From contig JAGGYP010000014.1 of the NCBI GenBank assembly GCA_021162485.1, forward strand, positions 1 to 8,336: a stretch of DNA of 8,336 nucleotides. The letters run 5' to 3'. Every line of letters begins with the position of its first letter. The stretch's first letter is position 1. The translations under genes were made by a program, and so were the position numbers. Source of the DNA: Thermoplasmata archaeon. GTDB lineage: Archaea; Thermoplasmatota; E2; DHVEG-1; B8-G13. Shown in pieces: positions 6,396 to 8,336 of this stretch. A model generated the notes under the pieces. It was not told where the DNA came from, did no database searches, and saw only the letters and a list, made by a program, of their open reading frames with translations.

Positions 6396-8336
6396 TGAAG
6401 TTGAAGTATGTACGAAAAAGAAGAAAATTTACCATACTATTAATTATTGTACTTTTATCACAGCAGTTGTTACTTCTTTTAAATACTACAGATGCTGCAA
6501 TCCAGGAGAGTGATTTACTTCTAGTTGATACAACACAGGAGACTGATACCTCTACATGCTTCCCAGTTGGCACAAGAATAGTTATGGCAGATGGATCATA
6601 TAAAAATATAGAAGATATTGCCATAAGCGATAAATTACTCTCCTTTGATATTTGTAACAATACCCTGGCTGTTGGAATTGTAACAAAAATTTACAAACAC
6701 CATCCAGATGAATCAAGAGGATACTACATATTTTCAACAGAAGATGGAGAACAACTACGGGTTACACCAGAGCATGTATTGTTTGTAAATAAAAGATGGA
6801 TGCCAGCCTATAAAGTGAAAATTAGCGATTCTCTTAAAACAGTTAATGGTGGAGAAACAAAGGTTTACAGCATCCAGTATGTATCTGAAAAAACTTGGGC
6901 ATATAATTTAGAAGTACAGCCGTTTAACACCTTTTTCGCAGAAGGTATACTAGTTCACAATGCAAAAGCCCCCTCTGAGCCCTATGTGCCCCCGCCAGAT
7001 ATTATCATACCAGATAATATAACAGTACTCTGTTGTCTTCCTGCTGGTACACAAATATTATTAGGAGACAAATCGACAAAGAGCATTGAAGACATAAAAG
7101 TTGGAGACAAAATTTTATCCTATGATACAGAGAAACAAGATTTCGTATACAGTAAAGTAACAAAGAAGATAATCAAAATCCGCGAAGGGGTATATGATAT
7201 TAATCATGGTTTAATCAAAATAACAGATGACCACCCATTATATGTTCGCAAAAAAAACGGTACATTGTGCTGGGCGGCTATAAACCCAAGAAAATCAAAA
7301 CTGGCATACAGCTTTAGAAAACCAATGCCTCTTGAGATTGGTGATAAGTTATTTACATCAGATGGAAGATGGATAAAGATAGATTCAATAACATTTAAAC
7401 CAGGTCCAATTAAAACATACACTTTTGCCGTGAACTCCGTTTTTCATAATTATTTCGCCAACAATGTTTTGGTAAGTAACGCAGTTGCTGAGCTTTGTGG
7501 CGGGGACGATGATACAGATTATTATGTTAACATCGATGATGACTACCCGCCACCAGTGGATATTATAAAAATCAGCATCTCACCTAATCCACCTGTAGAA
7601 AGAGATAATATCACAATTGAGGCACTTACTGCAGACACACTTACAGCCCAGTTAGTTGAAAATGAAATTGACATAGTTGGTACGCCTCTTTACCCAGAGA
7701 AAATAGACTCATATAAATGGAGATGTTTCATACCTTCGAATAGTGCTGGTAAGTTTGTATACATTCAAGCTAGTAATCTTGAAGGAGCCAAGGGAAGATA
7801 CTGGAGCCAAGCAATCCAAAAAAATCAAACTCCTACACAAAAGTTTGAATTAATACTCGATACAGACCCCTTTAGCCTAGCTTTAGATGTTTTTAAATTG
7901 TATCCAGATCCTGTGGAGATTCTCACCCCAACAGATGGGAGAGTACATGCTGTTTATGAGGAGGGAACTACAGTTTATATTACAGCTCAAAATTACGAGG
8001 ATTACGTATTTGAGTATTGGACTGGAACAGGAATAGAAGATGCATCTTCAGATAACCCGCTGGTAACCTTTATGAACCAAAACAAAGAGTATGTAGCATA
8101 CTACAAGGAGGAGACGGAGCAGCCTAGATTGTTTTTCTCCCCAAGGGAGTACAATGAGGCTCTCTCTATAAAGGAGATTAAATCTGTGAACCTCTATATA
8201 AACAATACAGGAACTGGTGTTTTATATTATAATCTTTCAACTGATAGCAGTTGGCTTTCGGTAACCCCATCTAAGGGTAGATCATCTGGTGAGACAGATA
8301 AGGTTGTTGTTACTATTGATGCGTCTTCTCTTGATG
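6395..8336 (+). CDS. Secreted or membrane-anchored protein with two tandem Hint (intein-like) domains and Ig/InlB-repeat/BACON-like modules, 3'-truncated
   Basis: The frame is open from the ATG at 6395 to the window edge, giving 647 residues with no stop. A basic N-terminus (KLKYVRKRRK) and a hydrophobic segment (12-29) form a signal peptide or anchor. Hint domain 1 spans about 55-189 and Hint domain 2 about 214-362, joined by a Pro-rich linker. After an acidic, Pro-rich spacer comes an Ig-like stretch (about 388-475). Next is an InlB-B-repeat-like module (about 505-570: GRVHAVYEEGTTVYITAQ, then FEYWTG and NPLVTFM). Last is a BACON-like module (about 577 onward: NNTGTGVLYYNL, SSWLSVTPSKG). 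These tail modules are typical of extracellular adhesive proteins. GAGG at 6385-6388 supports the ATG; earlier in-frame GTG/TTG codons would add a sequence that does not look like a signal peptide. The protein's role is unknown. Confidence 0.88.
   Translation, partial: MKLKYVRKRRKFTILLIIVLLSQQLLLLLNTTDAAIQESDLLLVDTTQETDTSTCFPVGTRIVMADGSYKNIEDIAISDKLLSFDICNNTLAVGIVTKIYKHHPDESRGYYIFSTEDGEQLRVTPEHVLFVNKRWMPAYKVKISDSLKTVNGGETKVYSIQYVSEKTWAYNLEVQPFNTFFAEGILVHNAKAPSEPYVPPPDIIIPDNITVLCCLPAGTQILLGDKSTKSIEDIKVGDKILSYDTEKQDFVYSKVTKKIIKIREGVYDINHGLIKITDDHPLYVRKKNGTLCWAAINPRKSKLAYSFRKPMPLEIGDKLFTSDGRWIKIDSITFKPGPIKTYTFAVNSVFHNYFANNVLVSNAVAELCGGDDDTDYYVNIDDDYPPPVDIIKISISPNPPVERDNITIEALTADTLTAQLVENEIDIVGTPLYPEKIDSYKWRCFIPSNSAGKFVYIQASNLEGAKGRYWSQAIQKNQTPTQKFELILDTDPFSLALDVFKLYPDPVEILTPTDGRVHAVYEEGTTVYITAQNYEDYVFEYWTGTGIEDASSDNPLVTFMNQNKEYVAYYKEETEQPRLFFSPREYNEALSIKEIKSVNLYINNTGTGVLYYNLSTDSSWLSVTPSKGRSSGETDKVVVTIDASSLD
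6557..6961 (+). other. Hint domain 1 (bacterial-intein-like), intact catalytic residues, Ala at +1
   Basis: The domain begins with Cys55 in CFPVGTRI, followed by NIEDI and KLLSFD, the usual N-terminal splicing block. RVTPEHVLFV (122-131) holds the TxxH block (T124, H127). It ends with TFFAEGILVHN (179-189), that is penultimate His188 and terminal Asn189, and then Ala190. The 135-residue length leaves no room for a homing endonuclease. Cys1, TxxH and His-Asn would support an N-S acyl shift and Asn cyclisation. Because the next residue is not Cys, Ser or Thr, cleavage is more likely than splicing, as in A-type bacterial intein-like domains. Confidence 0.87.
7034..7480 (+). other. Hint domain 2, with Ser-Asn in place of the terminal His-Asn
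   Basis: This domain begins at Cys214 in CLPAGTQILL (a second Cys, 213, precedes it). SIEDIKVGDKILSYD (230-244) and IKITDDHPLYV (274-284, T277 and H280) follow. The C-terminal block is HNYFANNVLVSN (351-362), followed by Ala363. The usual penultimate His is Ser361. Its 149 residues again exclude an endonuclease. It resembles Hint 1 block by block but is clearly diverged, so this is an old duplication or two separate acquisitions. N-terminal cleavage chemistry looks possible; Asn cyclisation may be impaired. Confidence 0.84.

Noticed and set aside
6304..6660. Minus-strand 118-codon open frame over the start of the Hint gene
   Set aside because: It has no recognisable family and overlaps a + strand frame with clear signal-peptide and Hint motifs, so it is a shadow.
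6557..7480. A true mobile intein with homing endonuclease
   Set aside because: Each Hint is only 135-149 residues, no LAGLIDADG or HNH motifs are seen, the +1 residue is Ala, and the host is not a conserved housekeeping protein.
1..8336. CRISPR arrays, tRNA or rRNA genes, insertion sequences
   Set aside because: I looked for regular direct repeats, tRNA-like cloverleaf ends and transposase motifs and saw none. No non-coding gap exceeds about 110 bases.

Overview
The window looks like a piece of an archaeal chromosome. It is AT-rich and densely coded, and every complete gene lies on the + strand. The archaeal signs are an AglB/Stt3-type oligosaccharyltransferase, a geranylgeranylglyceryl phosphate synthase (the enzyme that begins archaeal ether lipids), archaeal-style TATA boxes and at least one apparently leaderless gene. 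The proteins suggest a euryarchaeote in the broad sense. A Thermoplasmatota-type lineage is possible but is only an impression, because there is no rRNA or other marker here to fix it.

Layout. Positions 1-2496 hold the C-terminal 831 codons of an oligosaccharyltransferase whose N-terminus lies off the left edge. It has the WWDYG catalytic motif and then four beta-sandwich (Cna-B/SdrD-B-like) domains packed with N-glycosylation sequons. A short gap contains a TATA box inside an inverted repeat. It is followed by a tight run of three genes: AMMECR1 (2548-3147), dihydroorotase (3144-4451, 4-base overlap) and a small four-helix membrane protein of the COG2426 putative export family (4457-4915). 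A second promoter precedes GGGP synthase (4972-5706) and the flavin prenyltransferase UbiX (5713-6285, TTG start). After a 109-base gap with a clear TATA box and a structured leader, a large secreted or surface protein begins at 6395 and runs off the right edge.

How the genes fit together. The OST makes N-glycoproteins on the outer face of the membrane, and the last gene encodes the kind of exported multidomain protein it could modify. Dihydroorotase belongs to pyrimidine synthesis. GGGP synthase and UbiX both use isoprenoid-derived substrates. UbiX makes prenylated FMN, the cofactor of UbiD-family decarboxylases, one of which acts in the archaeal mevalonate pathway, so the pair may be linked through lipid precursor supply (inference).

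The most unusual item is the last gene. Its product has an N-terminal membrane or signal segment, two tandem intein-like Hint domains separated by a short Pro-rich linker, then Ig-like, InlB-B-repeat-like and BACON-like modules. The first Hint keeps Cys1, TxxH and the terminal His-Asn. The second has Ser-Asn in place of His-Asn. Both are followed by Ala, so ordinary protein splicing is unlikely, and self-cleavage of a surface protein is the best hypothesis.
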